From contig DMJQ01000180.1 of assembly GCA_003457065.1 (NCBI GenBank), positions 8,996 through 16,165 of the forward strand: 7,170 bases of DNA. Reading direction: 5' to 3'. A model generated the notes under the pieces. The model did no database searches and was not told where the DNA came from. It saw nothing but the letters and a program-made list of their open reading frames with translations. This document shows positions 5,639 to 7,170 of the stretch, in pieces. Made by a program: the position numbers and the translations under genes. The stretch comes from Clostridiales bacterium. GTDB lineage: Bacteria; Bacillota; Clostridia; Tissierellales; Sedimentibacteraceae. The stretch's first letter is position 1, and each line of letters starts with the position of its first letter.

Positions 5639-5869
5639 ATGAAACCAATAAAAGAAGCCGAATTACTTATTGAAAAAATAAAAAGGGATTATTCAAATGA
5701 TATTTCCCTTCTTGTAATAATGGGTTCAACAATTTACAATGATACTCATGAACTCTCTGACATAGATATGTTTTTTGTTCCTAAAACAGAGCGTGGATTC
5801 AATCTCGAGTTTACTTTTATTATAGACGAAATCGGTTACGATTTTTGGGATATCATGGGAACGTCTTGA
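5639..5869 (+). CDS. N-terminal fragment: nucleotidyltransferase catalytic domain
   Basis: The 76-residue frame begins at an ATG preceded by AGGA (5627-5630), 8 nt away. It shows the polymerase-beta-like nucleotidyltransferase signature GSTIYNDTHELSDIDMFF: G29-S30 and the metal-binding pair D41/D43, followed by a strand-rich stretch to IGYDFW (65-70), whose Asp may be the third carboxylate. The last residues, DIMGTS, come from the shifted frame and are not part of the family sequence. A longer frame could be read from a TTG at 5534, but it would translate through the terminator hairpin and has no ribosome site, so it was not used. Confidence 0.7.
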   Translation: MKPIKEAELLIEKIKRDYSNDISLLVIMGSTIYNDTHELSDIDMFFVPKTERGFNLEFTFIIDEIGYDFWDIMGTS

Positions 5870-5948
5870 AAGAATAGCAAGTCACGGTGAACGCATTATT
5901 TCAATCATCACCGACGGAAAAGTATTATACTGCGCCTCAAATAAAGAT

Positions 5949-6680
5949 ATGGAACGATGGAATTTGCTCAAAACAAAAGCTCTTGATATAAGCGACAAAT
6001 TACGCTTTATAGACATGGCCAGCGAACAGCTTGACAGCGCATGTGTAGATATGGTAGAACTGACTAATGCAAAATCATTATCGGAAGCGAGATATCAAGC
6101 CATCGGCATAATTTATAAATTAGGACAGACTATTTCACTTTTAAACGGAGTGCCGATAAAACGCGGACGCGGGAAGTTAAAGGCCGAAATTCTTGCAATG
6201 CCTGTTGTCCCGGAACATTTTGAAGAATTATATGACACCGCATTTTTCTGCAGTGATAAAGACAAAATTATACTTTCCTTTGCCGTATTAATGGAAAACA
6301 CCAGAAAACTTGTTGAAAGCGAACGGCATAAACATACTCCTCTCAGATCTTTTAAAGATAAATGGTCTAATTTATATGAGGAACTTATAAATGCCTACAA
6401 TAAAGTTGTACATGCATGTGAGATAAACGACCCTGTTACCATGTTGTTTGCCGTCGTCGAACTCACTTACGAAATAGAGCAGACGACAAAACACACCAGC
6501 GTCACACTTGATTCATTGCCTGATCTTATAGAAGCATACGATCCAAATAATTTAACTAAAATTTATAAACTTGCAAAGGTACACCAGGAGGATCTTGAAA
6601 ATCTCCTTGACAGGCAAGATGTTTCTGTCAGGCGTTTTTGTGATTTTAATGAGCTTGAAAAATATCTTGAGGGAATATGA
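5949..6680 (+). CDS. C-terminal fragment: helical domain of the nucleotidyltransferase
   Basis: A 243-residue frame from ATG 5949, but the same frame is open without a stop from 5841, and the 36 extra codons read as genuine protein (ISWERLERIASHGERIISIITDGKV, a segment that follows the catalytic core). No ribosome site precedes 5949, so this is not an independent gene start. The sequence is rich in predicted helices, with conserved-looking SLSEARYQAIGIIYKLGQTISLLNG, an RGRGKLKAEI basic stretch and an acidic C-terminus. I recognise no named family for this part; helical C-terminal domains are usual in stand-alone kanamycin- or streptomycin-type nucleotidyltransferases, where they bind the acceptor. 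Confidence 0.65.
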   Translation: MERWNLLKTKALDISDKLRFIDMASEQLDSACVDMVELTNAKSLSEARYQAIGIIYKLGQTISLLNGVPIKRGRGKLKAEILAMPVVPEHFEELYDTAFFCSDKDKIILSFAVLMENTRKLVESERHKHTPLRSFKDKWSNLYEELINAYNKVVHACEINDPVTMLFAVVELTYEIEQTTKHTSVTLDSLPDLIEAYDPNNLTKIYKLAKVHQEDLENLLDRQDVSVRRFCDFNELEKYLEGI

Positions 6681-6732
6681 AAGCATAATCAGAACTTTAA
6701 CTTATTCGCAATTTGCGGGTGGTTCCTTTACA

Positions 6733-6750
6733 AAACGCAGAACTGCGTTT
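6733..6750 (+). terminator. Weak hairpin after the nucleotidyltransferase gene
   Basis: AAACGCA (6733-6739) and TGCGTTT (6744-6750) form a 7-bp stem with a GAAC tetraloop, 53 nt past the stop at 6680. The following sequence, ATAATTATAATATGG, is AT-rich but has no clean U run, so termination efficiency is doubtful. The element is nearly symmetric and could also work leftward, where the stem is followed by only a short T-rich stretch. Confidence 0.35.
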
Positions 6751-6808
6751 ATAATTATAATATGGTTAGAAATAATCGTTTTTGGATAAAACAATAATAC
6801 GGAAAACA

Positions 6809-7093
6809 CATGGTGAAGATTACGCAGTGTATAGTTGCATTCCTGCTGAACAACTCTGACGTCACAATAAGCGGCAGATAATATTGCGGACTTGAAAAAC
6901 GTTTGTAATGCAACCAAAAAAACACATGATTAATTGTATTATGGTGCATTTGAAAAAATATACCCGCTGGGGTTTAAAAGAATTTCCATGAGAGGCAAAA
7001 CTGACAAAGCAGCAGGAATTGTTATACCATATTGCTAATTTTGATGATAATGTATATAAAAAGACGGTATTTGTCAAAAGTGCAAATGCCTGA
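6809..7093 (+). pseudogene. Decayed frame resembling an IS1182-type transposase C-terminus
   Basis: No intact frame exists, but pieces in changing frames line up in order with the C-terminal part of IS1182-family transposases as I remember it. They are GEDYAVYSCIPAEQL (from 6812, compare the YxVYxxxPxxC segment), then GAFEKIYPLGFKRISMRG (from 6943, compare ERVFADxKExHGMRxTRxRG). After a one-base shift at the A run 6997-7000 comes KLTKQQELLYHIANFDDN (from 6998, compare KxxxQxLLTFAAMNLKK). Several stops interrupt it. The similarity is weak and from memory only; it may be a chance alignment. Flanking inverted repeats or a target duplication were not found. Confidence 0.3.
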
Positions 7094-7130
7094 AATCAAC
7101 CTGATTATTGGAATTTCAATATTAATTTTT
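7091..7130 (+). terminator. Possible weak terminator near the right edge
   Basis: TGAAATCAA (7091-7099) can pair with TTG-GA-ATTTCA (7108-7118), with a 2-nt bulge, followed by ATATTAATTTTTTT. The stem is AT-rich and the U run begins several bases after it. It may be remnant sequence rather than a working terminator. Confidence 0.25.
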
Positions 7131-7170
7131 TTCAGATTTTTAATGCTTTTTTAAGGGAATTATATTATAG

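Larger units (their letters stand above)
5639..6680 (+). pseudogene. Nucleotidyltransferase-domain gene broken by a frameshift
   Basis: Two adjacent frames together make one protein of about 346 residues. The first runs from ATG 5639 and stops at 5867-5869. The second, shifted +1, is open from 5841 to the stop at 6680. Around the join, frame one reads IGYDFW (to 5848) and frame two continues as ISWERLERIASHGERIISI (from 5850). This gives a continuous YDFW-ISWERLERIA segment with no lost domain. One extra base, or loss of two bases in the T5G3 run at 5842-5849, explains the shift. The intact protein would transfer a nucleotidyl group to a small molecule or other acceptor, as antibiotic nucleotidyltransferases do, but the substrate cannot be read from sequence. 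It is either a young pseudogene, since the rest of both frames is clean, or a sequencing indel. Confidence 0.75.

Noticed and set aside
5841..5869. Programmed ribosomal frameshift joining the two nucleotidyltransferase frames
   Set aside because: The shift needed is +1, with no CUU-UGA-type site, no Shine-Dalgarno stimulator and no rare-codon or stop pause at the join; a simple indel is more likely.
6702..7077. Overlapping minus-strand frames of 64-71 codons at the right end
   Set aside because: They overlap each other in different frames, lack ribosome sites and show no recognisable motif.
1..7170. CRISPR array, tRNA or rRNA gene
   Set aside because: No regularly spaced repeats, no tRNA cloverleaf with a TTCRANNC arm and no rRNA-like conserved stretch were seen on either strand.

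Overview
The window is AT-rich and reads like a low-GC Gram-positive anaerobe (Clostridia-type Firmicutes). The evidence is an acetylase-pathway DapH closely resembling that of Bacillus, strong AGGAGG-type ribosome binding sites, textbook sigma-A promoters, a lysine riboswitch ending in an intrinsic terminator, and short intergenic gaps. No species can be named from the sequence alone.

Positions 1-5057, minus strand, hold a lysine/diaminopimelate biosynthesis cluster read right to left. It runs: sigma-A promoter (5029-5057), lysine riboswitch (4853-5005) with its terminator (4788-4829), dapA, dapB, dapH, a class III (ArgD-like) aminotransferase, and lysC, which is cut by the left edge. lysC also has its own promoter (1010-1038). 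Together these genes make aspartyl phosphate (LysC), condense aspartate semialdehyde with pyruvate (DapA), reduce the product to tetrahydrodipicolinate (DapB), N-acetylate it (DapH) and transaminate it. The deacetylase, epimerase and LysA steps are not in the window. DapA has an Arg where the family's conserved second Thr of the TTGE motif is expected.

Positions 5058-5345 are non-coding, with nothing I can name.

Positions 5346-6680, plus strand, hold a second regulated unit: an extended -10 promoter, a four-codon candidate leader ORF with its own ribosome binding site, about 200 nt of leader rich in inverted repeats, an intrinsic terminator ending only 12 nt before the start codon, and then a nucleotidyltransferase-fold gene. 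The layout matches attenuation-controlled antibiotic-resistance genes. The gene is broken by a frameshift near 5849, between the GSx10DxD catalytic domain and a long helical C-terminal part.

Positions 6681-7170 contain no intact gene. They hold weak hairpins and a decayed reading frame that faintly resembles the C-terminus of an IS1182-type transposase. The most interesting element is the structured leader at 5383-5638; the lysine riboswitch is the best-supported regulatory element.
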